Origin: Nezara viridula
Taxonomy: Eukaryota; Arthropoda; Insecta; Hemiptera; Pentatomidae
Length of the DNA: 64,000 bases
Direction: 5' to 3'
Assembly (NCBI GenBank): GCA_928085145.1
Contig: OV725077.1
Location: 97,195,808 to 97,259,807 of the forward strand
The position numbers were made by a program, and so were the translations under genes. The notes under the pieces were generated by a model. It was given only the letters and a program-made list of their open reading frames with translations, searched no databases and was not told the origin of the DNA. This document shows, one piece after another, positions 11,158 through 22,438 of the stretch (position 1 is the stretch's first letter; each line of letters begins with the position of its first letter).

Positions 11158-12669
11158 CAGTGGGTCAAAAAAGTATTGGCACATTCCAATTTTTATGCAA
11201 ATCTCAATAGGATTAAGATATTTTCCTGAAATATTATTTATATAACAAAGTGGTCTTAAAGTATTATATTTAAGAAGCAATGCATGTTCAGAATTCAAAA
11301 GCTATGTTTAAAGTAAAAATAAATAGTAAATTTTGAGGGCCTAATAAGTATTGGCACAGTTTTAAATATTTACTATTTGCTCCAGTGAAAATAAACCTAT
11401 CCTTTTTCTTTCAAGAGATTAGAAATGAGGATTAACTACTAGAAAAGACAGTCTTTGCTATATATTTATCATAACAACATGGGTAAACCAGTCAATATTG
11501 TGTCAGTCTAAAAAAAAAAAAAATCATTAAATTACATTCTAATGGACTTAGCTACCGACAAATACTGAATAAATTAGAAATGGGTTTTAGTAGTGTTCAG
11601 AATATAGCACAAAAGTTTTAAATCAACTCTGTTCATGACGGCCACCAAAATTAAATGGGAGGGCACAAAAGTATATCCATCAAATTGTTGAGCAAAATCG
11701 CTCTTTATCGGCCGCCAAGATAGCAGAAGAGGTCACATCTACTTCAAATACCCCTTTCTGTTAGAAATATAATTCATAAATACAATTATTATGGCAGGTT
11801 CCAAAGGAAAAAACCTTATATTACAGGAATGGACTGCAAATAAAAGACTTGTCAAAAGTTAATTTAATAAAGACCAAGAATTCTAGAAAAATTGTATCTT
11901 TTCTGATGAAAGTAAATTTAACATATTCCATTCTAATGGGCACAAGTTTGCTTAGTGGAAACTTGACACTGAGTTTAAACTCGACAAGTTAGGCCTCCTG
12001 TAAAACATCGAGGTGGAAGCGTCCAGGTTTGGGATGGCATGTCATGGAATGGCGTTGTAAACTTAACCTTTATAGCCAATATTATGAATGCTGAACAATA
12101 TATAGACATTTTACGACATAATTTAATACATATAGCCAAAAATCTAAGGATCAAAGATGCATTTATCTTCCAACTGGACAATGATGCCAAGCACACACCA
12201 AATAAAACTAAAGAATGGATGGTGTACAATGTCTCCAGCTGGACATAAATACCATAGAACACTGACGGTACCTGTTGGTTTTGAAAGTAAGAAAAATAAA
12301 ATTTCTTTAAAAATTATTTAAAAGAAACTTCTTCAGAGGAAAGGTGTTAAATTGGACAAGACTTTTTAACTCAAAAATTTTTTTTGCCCATACCAAGAAG
12401 ATTCAAGGATGTCATAGATGCCAACGTTATGATAACAAAATATTAATTAATTTCCAGTTCCTGAAATAAAGCTTAAATTGAAGTGTGCCAATACTTTTTG
12501 GACCGTGTTAAAGTGATTTTTCGATTAAGTAAATTTAAATTATGTTCACCCAACTTATGTATTTTTCTAAATCTTTTATTAAATAATAATTTTTAGCAAA
12601 TTTATTTCGGATTCTTTTACAATGAAACCTGAAAAAAGTTAAGTGTGCCAATACTTTTTTGATCCACTG
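11158..12669 (+). mobile_element. Tc1-like DNA transposon with IR/DR ends, decayed
   Basis: The element is 1512 bp and bounded by TA on both sides (11156-11157 and 12670-12671). Its ends are inverted copies of CAGTGG[GA]TCAAAAAAGTAT extending to TTGGCAC, 24 of 25 bases matching. A second inner copy of the end (AAGTATTGGCACAG near 11346, and GTGCCAATACTTTTTGGACC near 12485) gives the inverted/direct repeat layout known from some Tc1 elements. Transposase relics run along the + strand between. The element sits in the CEPT1 intron in the same orientation as the gene. Confidence 0.93.
11479..12460 (+). pseudogene. Tc1-like transposase pseudogene
   Basis: The decayed reading starts MGKPVNIVSV near 11479 and continues with SNGLSYRQILNKLEMGFSSV (helix-turn-helix region). 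Later it has HRGGSVQVWDGMSWNGV, then FQLDNDAKHT with the second catalytic Asp of a DDE transposase, and near the end PIPRRFKDVIDANVMITKY, the usual Tc1 C-terminus. Several stops and frameshifts break it. The longest open part is 12039-12248 (69 codons). It cannot encode active transposase. Confidence 0.85.
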
Positions 12670-13240
12670 TATGTTTTGGTAGACACCCTGACTGATTTGT
12701 TTATTAATGAGGTAAGTCAATGCAAATCCAAAATACTTAAATCATAATTTATTCACTCTGTTATGTTAGCAATTGAACTCTACCCTCTGATCTATGAATA
12801 TTCACGCTTCACTATTATAATTTTCTAGTCATATTTTTAGCCTAATAAAATAAAAAAAGATAATTTTTTTTTTACGTTTTACATTTTTTCATGTCTTTAC
12901 ATTATGTATTTATTATTCAACTTTTTGGCTTCATGGGCCATTTTCAAGATTCTTGCAAACAAATTTTTGTTTAGCTATTTTACTTTAAAGTAGATCATTA
13001 TAAAACGCATAATAATTTATAAACAATCAGTTACATAAATAGTCCTAATCCAATCTTAGAAAAACATTTTATATAACAACAACTTTTGAATATTTTGGTT
13101 TAAAATTAATGCAAAAATTATCTACCTACCATGCACCACTTCATACAAAATTTTCAAATTATATCGTTATATAATAAAGAGAATTCTGATCTAAATTTTC
13201 ACTATGAGAAAAATAAGAATAATAACTCAGACCCCAACCC

Positions 13241-13753
13241 CCAAAAAAGTATTATTCTGTCACTTATATCAGAGGTTTAACTAATAAAGTAGAAAACACT
13301 TTAAAAAAATATGATCTAAATAAAATAAAAGTTGAGAATAAACCAATTAATAATTTAGGAAAATTATTTAGTAAAACTAAGGATATTATTCCTTAAAAAA
13401 AATTGACTAATATTATATATAAAATACAATGCAAGAATTTTGAAAATAAAATATACAACGGACAAACCTCACAATTGTTTGAATGGAGGATACAACAACA
13501 TAAACGAAATTGCAGATTGAAAACGACGAAATCAAAATTAGCCACAGGATTATCCCAACATACCACAAAAAATGGACATAAATTTGATTTCGGTACAGCG
13601 TCGGTCTTACATAGAGAACACAATATTAACAAACGAAGGATAATAGAATCAATATTTATTATTAATAACCTCAAACAATCGGTAAATCAACAAACAGATA
13701 TATATAATTTAAACACTTTTTATGCTAGTGCAATAGATAAAATTAAAACATAA
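13241..13753 (+). pseudogene. Penelope-like element, RT tail and GIY-YIG endonuclease domain
   Basis: Reading from 13241: PKKYYSVTYIRGLTNKVENT, then KTKDIIP and an in-frame TAA at 13394-13396. It continues open from 13397 to the stop at 13753 with TNIIYKIQCKNFENKIYNGQ, TSQLFEWRIQQHKR and RRIIESIFIINN. The order IYKI - Y(I)GQT - R.I..H - R..ES is that of the GIY-YIG nuclease fused to Penelope-type reverse transcriptases, which nicks target DNA. Here the second motif reads Y-N-G instead of Y-I-G. With the stop and the missing RT core this copy is dead. The Arg in EWRIQQH and the Glu in IIESI stand where the catalytic residues are expected. Confidence 0.8.
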
Positions 13754-13950
13754 TATACTGAAATGTAAAAGATAAAACAGCAAATCTCTAACCCCTCCAC
13801 TCCATTCCGTTTTAAAAAAAATCCAGTCCTGTATGAATGCGTTAGTGAAGAAGAACACTTATAGTTTTGTCTACAAAAGAGGTACATAAATTGAGAACAA
13901 ATTATATTCTTTTTGTTTTCTTTTCTTTTCTTAAAAATTTTAACATTCTA

Positions 13951-15514
13951 CACTGACAGGCAAAAAATTCCACCCACTTGATTTTTTCATGTTTTCATCT
14001 AAAAATATTTCTGTTTTGGATTGGTCTATTGTTTTTAATGAATTAATAGGTAATCTTTTTGTTTGTTTTCAATTAGGAATGTTAATATAGAGGACAATAA
14101 CTCTTAATCCTTAATTCAATGAAATGATTCTAGATTTCAATGTTTCCAAGATTCCAAAACGAACCATTATTATTCTAAAAGAAATTAATTACATCATCGT
14201 TTAGTAGCGCATGTTTCCTCCTCTTGCCTTCACTACTTCTTGAAGATGCCTCGGCATACTTTCCACCAGTCGGGAAATGTCCCTTTGCTGGAGGATAGCC
14301 CATTCCTCCCGAAGAGCCCTTTCAAGGTCCTGCAGTGTATCAGGAAGTGTTGTACGCGCTCTTATTCATCTTCCGAGGTTATCCCATAAATGCTCAATGG
14401 GATTCAAATCTGCAGAACGTGCTGGCCAGGCTAAAACCTAAATATTGTTCTGTTGAAGGAACGTCTGCACTTTGCGGGCGACATGTAGGCGTGCATTATC
14501 GTGCATTAGAATAGAACGATCGCTGATTTCGTTAAGGATAGGCAACACATGAGGTTCCAAAATCTCATCTACTTAGCAAATGGCCGTCAAAGGCCCTCCA
14601 CGAACCACAACCAATTCTGTGCGGCGCTCCATTGAAATCACAGCCCACACCATTAAGGAAGCACGTTGGAAAGGTTGGCTCTGGGAAAAATTACAGGCTG
14701 TATATCTTTCATTTTTTCTTCTCCACACCCTTTCACGCCCGTCTTGAGATCGAAGAGCGAATCTTGACTCATCTGTAAAAAGTTCTGCACTCCATTCGTC
14801 CATAGTCCAATGGCTGTGTTCTCAGGCAAAAGCCAGCCGTGTTACTCTGTGAATTCTGGTCAACTCTGGTCCTCTTACTGGACGAAAAGCCATTAATCCA
14901 TACTCATTTATCTTCTCCAAGTGGTATGTTCAGAAATTTTTCACACCTCGAACTTCTTCGAGTTGATGAATCGCTTGAACAACGGTAAGGTGCCGCTTTC
15001 GTAAAATTCTCAAAGTCAAAAACCGGTCATCCCGTGGTTCTGTTACCCTAGGCCGTCCAGAAACGGGGGGACATGGTAAGAACCAGTTTCCCGAAAACAC
15101 CTGATGGCGTCTCGTAAAGTTTCATATGGAACTCCGATAGCATTAGCTGCATATCTAATGGAACATCCATCATCAATAAGTGCCAAACCACTCGCAACAT
15201 CATCAGCACTAAGAGGCATTTTTAAACTTAATATTTAAAAAATTAAAAGCCGGAGACTAAAAAATGTGCTGCAAGAAACGGCACTGAACTAATGATACTG
15301 AATAAACATTTTGATTCCATAGAAAGTAAACATTGGAATCGAGAATCATTTCATTGAAATAAGAATTAAGGGTTATTGTCCTCTATATTAACATTCCTAA
15401 TTGAAAACAAACAAAAAGATTAACTATTTATTCATTAAAAACAATAGACCAATCCAAACCAGAAATATTTTTGGATGAATAAATCAAGTGGGTGGAATTT
15501 TTTGCCTGTCAGTG
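13951..15514 (-). mobile_element. Tc1-like (DD34E) transposon with ~190-bp terminal inverted repeats
   Basis: The element is 1564 bp, flanked by TA on both sides, and starts CACTGACAGGCAAAAAATTC. The ends are inverted repeats of about 190 bp: 13951-14140 and 15325-15514 match in blocks such as CCACCCACTTGATTT, AATAGACCAATCC, AACAAACAAAAAGATTA and TAATATAGAGGACAATAA. A degenerate transposase lies between on the minus strand. It is inserted inside the Penelope-like element, so it is the younger of the two. Confidence 0.95.
14201..15219 (-). pseudogene. Tc1/mariner-type transposase pseudogene (DD34E)
   Basis: The start is ATG at 15217-15219 (MPLSADDVASGLALIDDG) and the end is TAA at 14201-14203 after VVKARGGNMRY, about 339 codons, the normal Tc1 length. 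In order: N-terminal helix-turn-helix; RFSGRPRVTEPRDDR after a frameshift near 15060; LFTDESRF with the first catalytic Asp; ILMHDNARLHVARKVQ with the second; and DLNPIEHLWDNLGR with the Glu, 34 residues after the second Asp. At least one frameshift and several in-frame stops disable it. The longest open piece is 14573-14803. All three catalytic acidic residues are still in place. Confidence 0.9.
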
Positions 15515-15916
15515 TAATTTTTATTTATAATAACTTTAAGAAGCGAAAAAACGATATTCGATGAAATAAAAGAATGAAAAACTGAGGAATTATATTATAA
15601 TGATATATTTTAAAATTTTATGAAGCGCTGTATGGTAGGTAGATGAAAAAGTTACATTAATTTTAACCAGAATGCTATGTTGTAAAATAGAATTTGGACT
15701 ATTTATATAACTGATTGTTAATGAATTAATATGGTTTTATAATGATGTAGTTTGAAGTATAACAACTGAATTAAAATTAGTTTGTAGGATCTTCAAAATG
15801 GCCCCTGAAGCCGAAATGTCGAATAAATAACACATGGTGTAAAAACTGTGTATGTTTGGTGACCTTTGGCCTAATATTTAATAAAAATCTTTTAAAAATA
15901 TATATATTTATTTCAG

Positions 15917-16042
15917 GTAGCACATATGACGAGAAACGAAATGGATTATCTAGACACTTCACTGTTTGGCCCTACTATGCTGTTTTTAAATCAATATTTT
16001 AATTTTTTTATACGGGAATATGTAGTTTTATGGATTTGTTTG
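15917..16042 (+). CDS. CEPT1: CEPT1-type phosphotransferase exon (VAHMT exon)
   Basis: This is a 126-nt (42-codon) exon, phase 0 at both ends, with acceptor TTTCAG|GTA after a strong T-rich tract and donor TTG|GTAAGT. It encodes VAHMTRNEMDYLDTSLFGP, then TMLFLNQYFNFFIREYVVLW and ICL. The VAHMT..EM...D....GP..LFL.QYFN.FI.EY.VLW pattern is the conserved late part of animal choline/ethanolaminephosphotransferases and holds the penultimate membrane segments. It follows RLV of the 10194 exon and leads into VWVLLDLLRY at 17348. Confidence 0.95.
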
Positions 16043-17347
16043 GTAAGTATTTTTTTTTTTGTTATTATTTTTTTATATCCATATAAAGACAATCTCTTAA
16101 TGGATCTAATTTTGTTAATTAAGAAATGCAGATCAATTAAATGGTTCGGAACCAGTTTTGGATTCAAAAACAGAAAATATACCATTAATTATAGTACATA
16201 GTCAAAAAATCTTTAAATTGAACTATTTTGACAGGAGATTCAAGGGTTCAATTATCTAATAGGACCTAGAATCTTTCAAAAGCTATATAAACTTTGCCAA
16301 GCTTTCAGTTGGTTCAGTTTTTAAATTAGTATATAGAGGTAGTAGTTACTGTTGAGAAGTTAGTTATTTCAGTTCTGAGTAATAACTGAAAGTGAGTTTT
16401 CAGTTAATAAATTTTATTATGCAGAAGGTTCTTATCATTGTTGATGTTATTTTATTTTGTAAAGTGTCAGTTATGGTTTTGTATATCAATAGTTATTTTA
16501 AAAAATCTAGATATTTAAAGGGCCGCTATTAAGAATTATATAAAGTACTTTCAATTTTGATTCAAGAATTGAATTGAATAATATATATCATAACCCTGGG
16601 GTTTTAGATCTTTAATGTAAGAAACAATTTAAATGTTTGTTTATTTAAATGGTTGGATGACTTTATATTTCTAGCTGTATGTATGGTTTTATTAAAAAAT
16701 TATTTTAAATGACTGATCTGCTAACAGTTGATTGAACTGAAATAAAACCTTATATCATTGAATGAATTTTTGTACATTATTATTCTTATTTTATACTTAC
16801 ATATACAATTCACATTGTAAGGTTTTAATTTGTTACATCAAACTGATTATGTAACTCAGCACCAAAATATAAAAAGCATTGTCAAAGTTGAATAAACTGT
16901 ATAATATTATTCACATTGTAACTTTCCTGCCTATTCAATTCAGCAATCATCAAACAAATTCTATATAGTATCTATCTATATATATATAGTATGAATAGGT
17001 ATTGACTATATTATAAAATTCACATTGTAAGGTTGCTGTCTTTCATTTTAGCTATTATCTTTTGGATATTTTTCCTTAAGACTGGCAGTGATTCAATTTT
17101 AATTTAAGAATTATCTATTATTGAATCATAGAATAACAAAATGGTATAAGTCAAAAATAAACCTTTTAACATTGACACATTACTAGAAATTCTATTATTG
17201 TAGGTATAGAACAATATGTATGTATATCTTGGCAAGGAATAACAACTTACTTTTTCTGTTAAAAATAGTTGTCATTCTCAAACAATTACAACAATTTAAC
17301 ACATTTCTTTACTTTATCAATAATTTACTTTTTTTTTTTTTTTATAG
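16043..17347. other. Intron with a three-fold spaced motif
   Basis: No coding exon was seen. The motif ATTCACATTGTAA recurs at 16808-16820, 16909-16921 (as ATTCACATTGTAAC) and 17018-17030, about 100-110 bp apart. Two copies extend to AATTCACATTGTAAGGTT. A poly-T run precedes the acceptor of the next exon. Confidence 0.55.
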
Positions 17348-17530
17348 GTTTGGGTGCTGTTAGATCTGTTACGCTATTCTTACCAGGTCTGTCATGAGAT
17401 TTGTGATCATATGAGAATAAAGCTATTTTCTATAACTCCTGTTACGAACCCCGTGGCAGCAAACAAAAATGGTACGGCACCATCACTATCAAATAACAGG
17501 CAGGCACGGACTAGGAGGCACTACCACTAG
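17348..17530 (+). CDS. CEPT1: CEPT1-type phosphotransferase, last common exon with read-through C-terminus
   Basis: The acceptor TTTATAG|GTT follows a long T tract. The common part encodes VWVLLDLLRYSYQVCHEICD, then HMRIKLFSITPVTNPVAANK and N, matching the end of animal CEPT1 where a final helix is followed by a short cytosolic tail. If the exon is read through, the tail is GTAPSLSNNRQARTRRHYH and stops at TAG 17528-17530, giving 60 codons. A donor inside the exon, AATG|GTACGG, would end it at 17471 in phase 1 and allow joining to the exons at 20969 or 22341, both of which need exactly that phase. The read-through tail is basic and the alternatives are acidic or Ser-rich, so this looks like a splice-controlled C-terminal switch. 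Confidence 0.9.
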   Translation, partial: VWVLLDLLRYSYQVCHEICDHMRIKLFSITPVTNPVAANKNGTAPSLSNNRQARTRRHYH

Positions 17531-18139
17531 CAGGGCAAAGTAGCACAGGAGTTAGCCACATTAGAGTAATTTTATGATTACCTGCTTATTTGTACATTGA
17601 TAGATGTTACTAATGCCTAGTCACCATGTATATTATAATTGAAGTATTTGTCTCCTATCCTACTTGATCATAAGTTCCTGTTGTTATTTCCCTTATTGAA
17701 TACATTATGTATTATTTATTGATTCATGAAAGTTGTGATTTTAATTCATATCATAACATTTTGTAAATAGTATTGAACGTACAAACAGGTTGTGCACAAC
17801 ATTTTTAATATTTGACATTTGTAATTTATGAAGTTATTTAAGTGTTTTCTTCATATCTATTGCATTTTCTTTTTTCGTGAGGCCAAGTATTAATTCCGAT
17901 TCTAAATGAATCACGTATTTCCTTTTTGCCATATGAACCTTTGAAGTATTTCAGATTAGTGGCATTTGTTTTTCGTGTTGTGTTGTTTATATTTACAGTC
18001 TAATACTTTCCTGTTAAAGATATTAAAGGGTATTGTAGGTTATAGCCGAATCCACTAGTTGTTCCAACTCTCTGTAGCTGGATAGCATAGCAATTTCATT
18101 TAATGAATTTCACTATTATAGTTTAATTGGTTGTATGTG

Positions 18140-18215
<76 letters not shown>

Positions 18216-20968
18216 CTCTATATCACTCCCCTTTTATCACTACTTGCAACTCTTTTTAATATTAAAGCTCTATTGGTGACTTTTCATATTAAGTTTCCAT
18301 CCATTTTGCTGGAATTTTGACTATTTTCATTTCATTAATGGCAGTTTACAATAGAACAGGAGAAGTTAGTTTTCTTTCATAAAATATTTTATACATTGAA
18401 TTTATCTGTATTTTTTCTTCAAACAACAGAAAATTTAATATTTATCGTTTACTTTAAGTATGATGTGTAAGAAAAAAAAAAAAAAAAAAAAGAGGACCTA
18501 CTATAACTTAATAATAAAATGGAATATTTTGATGGATTTTAATTATTATATAATTTTTCATCCACAGATTTTACAATTAAGCCTAGTTAAAATAACTAGG
18601 CCCATACTTAGTCGCACTTTGGTTTACATAGCACTGTGCGAAAGTCTAACAGTTCATTTATAACTAATTTTTAGGCAATCATGTTGAAAATAGGCACAAT
18701 CCGTAATAAAACTGGGTTTGACAGTTTATATAGATCAAACATTAAATTGCTGAAACAAAAAAAAAAAAAACATGAATGAGTATTTGGTCTTACAATTAAA
18801 AAAAGAATACACAAAAGGGTTACATTTGGGATAAAAAGGAACAATTAATTTGAAACTATATCAAATAATTTAAGAGGGGAAAAGGAGTCTATTGAATTAT
18901 AAAATATTTTTTTTTAAAGATTTTATTTGGTTAAAAAAATATATATTCAGATTACAGTGGAAGTTTTAATATTTTTAATCTTCTGACGGACTCTATTTAA
19001 AATCCCTTCATTTCCTTTGCTATTCATTGTTCCGACGAGAGATGTTTGATTTACAGCTGTAGGACATAATTATTTTTGTTGCCGTAATAAATGAAAAGTC
19101 AAGAATGAAATGTAAATTTACTTGAATTAATTTGTTAAACATTCTAATACCCCAATCCACTTATGATTTTGTATGGTAGGTGTGATTCCATAAAGATATA
19201 ATTATATTATTATGTTACTGAAATCCATTTTTCATTTTATGTAATAAATAGCTGCTGTGCTACTTACCTGCTCTGATTTTGTATGATTATTATTATCAAA
19301 TTAGAAATAATTTTTACTAAAATGTAGTACATTGTATAGTGGTAATAAATATGTACAGAATATTTCTTAGTTTTGTACTTTAATATTAGGGATGCCACCA
19401 CTTCTTAGTTTAACTAAAAATGATTTGAGTTTTCTGTTTTTTCTTTTTCTTTCTGTATTTAATATATTTTCAAAGTTTTTATGACTTCTTCAATATATTA
19501 ATTTTTAGTTTAATATTTATTTAAGATATATCTTTCCTTTTTGTCTTTAATAAGTTTGTTTATTGAAACTGTGAGCTTCCTATTTGTTTATATTTTAATT
19601 TAATTTATTTATGTATATGTATATACATCACTATATCTTTCTTGTGTGATTAAAGGAAATTCGGGAGTCATTTACTTTGGTGGAAAAATAATTTTTATTT
19701 CAAACAAACTATGTTGATATAGGATTTTTTGGTCTAATTTTGAAAATTAGTTTTTTCAGGATTCATTTGGTAAATGATATTTAAACATCACAATGTCATT
19801 ATGATATTGATTTGGAGTAGTGTATTCATGTAATTGTGCTATTTATTTTGTTTATGTTATAAATTTATTTATTAATATATTCACTTATTTATTTTAAATT
19901 ATGTCTCATATTCTTTATCAAGGAGTTAAATCTGCTGATTACTTTCTTTCTTTTTAATTTATAACAAACTTGTGCACAAAAAAAATGTAAATAATGATGT
20001 TTAATGTTAAGTCGCTGATGTTTGTAAACCAGTGTAATGGCATATTAATTTAGAAAAAATGTTTAATGTAATTTGTAAAACTATGTTCTACTTAGTGTGA
20101 TTGAGGTATATGTTTTTTAACCTTCACTTAACTTTTACTTAAATTTTGCATTGTGGATGAAGAAATGCAGATAATATCATTTTTATTTCATCAAAGAAAA
20201 ATTTATTTTTTTAACAATTCGTGAGGCTTATATTATTTTCTTTGTAAACAAAAATTATGTGCCAAACATTTTTGTATGAACATGTTAGTTTTTGTTCCTT
20301 TTTTGCTTTTAAAACAAGATAAAGGCATTGTAAATTCAATTAAAAATTAGATATTCTCTTATCAAACAGTTTTATTGTTTTGTTGTTACATGTGTAGTAT
20401 TATTTATAAGTTATAACTTTTGATTTTTATTCCTGTTTTGAATGCTAAGTACGATGAAAATCTCTGTGTTATTAAAAATAAGTCTTTGGGTTTAATTAAA
20501 CTATTTATTAGTAGCTCTCTGAAGCATAGTTAGATAAAATAATCCATTTGTTCCAGTTGCTCAGGAATCTAATCCATCTCCTGGTCCTAATAAATACTGG
20601 TTCTGTTTTTGATAAAAATATTTACTGTACTATGATGAACTTATTAAAATATATGGTCAGAAATGAAGTGGTTAAATTTGATTTATTTTCTCTTCAACTA
20701 ATGTAACAAATTAATGATGTCAAATTATTTTAATTAAGGGAGGTATCCTGTGCAATATGTCACTTCTTAGCAGCATTTAACCCAGAGTCCAGAGTCAGCA
20801 TGTTATGTAATGTTTCTTTATTTGATAGCATGTCATGTTTATTTATAATTTGTTATTAACTATTAGATTTTTACTTCTGATTTTTTTTTTAAATATAGCT
20901 ATTGTTTAATATATAAATATAACTTTACTGTTTCGTTAATTATGGGTATAGTGTGGTATGTTTTGCAG
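17531..20968. other. 3' UTR or intron between alternative last exons
   Basis: No coding exon was recognised. The stretch contains a TA microsatellite (18144-18208), poly-A runs at 18471-18491 and 18757-18770, and candidate poly-A signals AATAAA near 19243 and 19346 that could serve the read-through isoform ending at 17530. Confidence 0.55.
18144..18208. repeat. (TA)n microsatellite
   Basis: An uninterrupted run of about 32 TA units preceded by GTATGTGTATG and followed by TGTATGTAC. It lies within the CEPT1 3' region, between the read-through stop and the next alternative exon. Confidence 0.98.
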
Positions 20969-21060
20969 TTGAGGCGACCTTTCTGAGGAGCGAAGATGGC
21001 ACGCCTTTGCTGGATGCTGATGATGATGAATATATCATTTACGACGCATCACTTTCTTGA
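20969..21060 (+). CDS. CEPT1: CEPT1-type gene, alternative last exon 2 (acidic tail)
   Basis: The acceptor is TTTTGCAG|TT. The exon starts in phase 1, completing a codon with the G left by the donor at 17471 (giving V), then EATFLRSEDGTPLLDADDDE and YIIYDASLS, and stops at TGA 21058-21060. It is only 30 codons and acidic (DADDDE), quite unlike the basic read-through tail. Its composition and codon pattern are coding-like, and it has the same start phase as the exon at 22341, with which it shares an LR...PL[LI]......E.II spacing. It has not been compared with cDNA. The splice join is inferred from phase. Confidence 0.72.
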
Positions 21061-22340
21061 ATGAGCTATTTCTGTAACATCAATATTCATTGCCGAGCCA
21101 TGTAAAAATATCATTTAGAAAAATTAAGATTCGCAGAAAGAGTTATTTTTGAATTAGAGTATATTTTTGAATTAACAAATATTATTATCATAATGACTGA
21201 TTGTTTACTTTGATAATATATGTATATTTCATTTTTTCCTATATAGTAGACTCTCTATAATTTGTGACAGACAGCAAGACTATTATAACTCTTTTTTTTC
21301 TTCTCAAATTCCATCAATTACTGGAAAATAAAAACGAGTTTCTAATTGATAAATGAAAATAATTTATGATTATAAAAAAAGTATTGCCATTTATAACAAT
21401 TATTTAAACGAAGTTAGAAAACAGTAAAACCTTGATGGTTTTACATCTATTAAGCTATACTTTTATGTATAAATAAATTGTAATTTTATCACCAACATAT
21501 GTATGCACTTTCTTCTATGAACATATACAATTACATTGTTAAGATTGTATACATTTTTCAGGTTAAAAAAAATCTGTATCTTCAAAGATATGTATTACTT
21601 TTTATTCAAATTCAATAGACATACATATGTTGTATGCATGTATTTAAACACAAATTTATTGTGATATTTCTTATATTTGGGCTAAGTAGCTTCTAGTGTA
21701 CTTTCATTTTATATATTGCTTTCTTAATTATGTGCATTTTTTTTAAATGCAAACTTTTTTTTCTTTGGTTTATTAAGGTAAAATTTCAATTTTTTTGGTG
21801 GGAGGGAAGGGATATTAATTAGTATTCTATTTGTTTGTCTCTTATTTTGTCCAGTGGCTGTCTGTTTAATATGTATACTTATTTATAACATAATTGACCT
21901 CCTTACACCTCAACAAATTATCGGGATTCTACTGTATACAGTATTCAGTTTTGAATCAGCTACTATAAAATTTAGTCTATTTTTTTAACAAAAAATCTTT
22001 TTTTTAATAATTACATATAAGTTGGAATACTAAGGGCATGACAGTATTTTAAAGATTTTTTTTGGGTAACAAGTGAGTTATTCATTGAGGTACTTAGGTT
22101 ATTTGTCTAAACAAATGTAAGATATACTTGCATGTTTGGTTTTGCTGTATTGTTTCTATCTGCTCTGTGATATTTTTCTGATTAGTGTAACGTTTGTTCT
22201 GTTTTGTTTATTAATAATTTCAATATTTTTGTATATAATGTAGTGTATAATATATAATAAAAGTGTTTCATTTGTATTATGCATGTTGTACGATCCTGTG
22301 TTTTGCCAAATGATGGGGGTGATCCCTTGTGTTTTTTCAG
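21061..22340. other. 3' UTR / intron of the CEPT1-type gene
   Basis: This is T-rich non-coding sequence following the stop at 21060. A poly-A signal lies at 22256-22261, followed by a GT-rich stretch (CCTGTGTTTTGCC) near 22293, and would end the acidic-tail isoform with a ~1.2 kb 3' UTR. Confidence 0.55.
22256..22261 (+). terminator. Candidate poly-A signal for acidic-tail isoform
   Basis: AATAAA with a GT-rich element about 30-40 bases downstream, 1.2 kb after the stop at 21060 and just before the next alternative exon. Confidence 0.5.
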
Positions 22341-22438
22341 AATTTCATGCTCTTCATCTTCGCAAGTATTCTGATCATCGTCCTCTCATCACTTCAAGAA
22401 GTGCAGAAAGTATTATCAGTCTAGAATCTCAGTACTGA
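22341..22438 (+). CDS. CEPT1: CEPT1-type gene, alternative last exon 3 (Ser-rich tail)
   Basis: The acceptor is GTGTTTTTTCAG|AA, preceded by a clean pyrimidine tract. Phase 1 matches the internal donor at 17471: G plus AA gives E, then FHALHLRKYSDHRPLITSRS, AESIISLESQY and TGA at 22436-22438. AATAAA overlaps the stop codon, so the 3' UTR must be very short. The spacing LR....PL[LI]......E.II is shared with the exon at 20969, suggesting the two last exons arose by duplication. Inferred from splice phase and motif. Not confirmed by transcript data. Confidence 0.72.

Larger units (their letters stand above)
12905..15830 (+). mobile_element. Penelope-like retroelement with inverted terminal repeats, split by a Tc1 insertion
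   Basis: Two copies of a ~250-bp terminal sequence lie in opposite orientation, at about 12905-13178 (reverse) and 15590-15830 (forward). They share ATGGTAGGTAGAT, CATTAATTTTAA.CC, ACTATTTAT.TAACTGATTGT, GGTTTTATAATGAT-like and CTT.AAAATGGCCC.TGAAGCC. Between them is a reading with a GIY-YIG-type endonuclease on the + strand (13241-13753). The forward end closes with GAATAAATAA. This arrangement is typical of Penelope-like elements. The complete Tc1-like element at 13951-15514 is inserted in it. Most of the reverse transcriptase is missing, so this was a 5'-truncated copy. Boundaries are approximate. Confidence 0.78.

Noticed and set aside
12039..12248. 69-codon frame as a host gene or exon
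   Set aside because: It is the DDE part of the decayed Tc1-like transposase.
20969..22438. The two distal exons as a separate downstream gene
   Set aside because: Neither has a start codon in a sensible context. Both start right after good acceptors in the one phase offered by the CEPT1 exon at 17348-17471.
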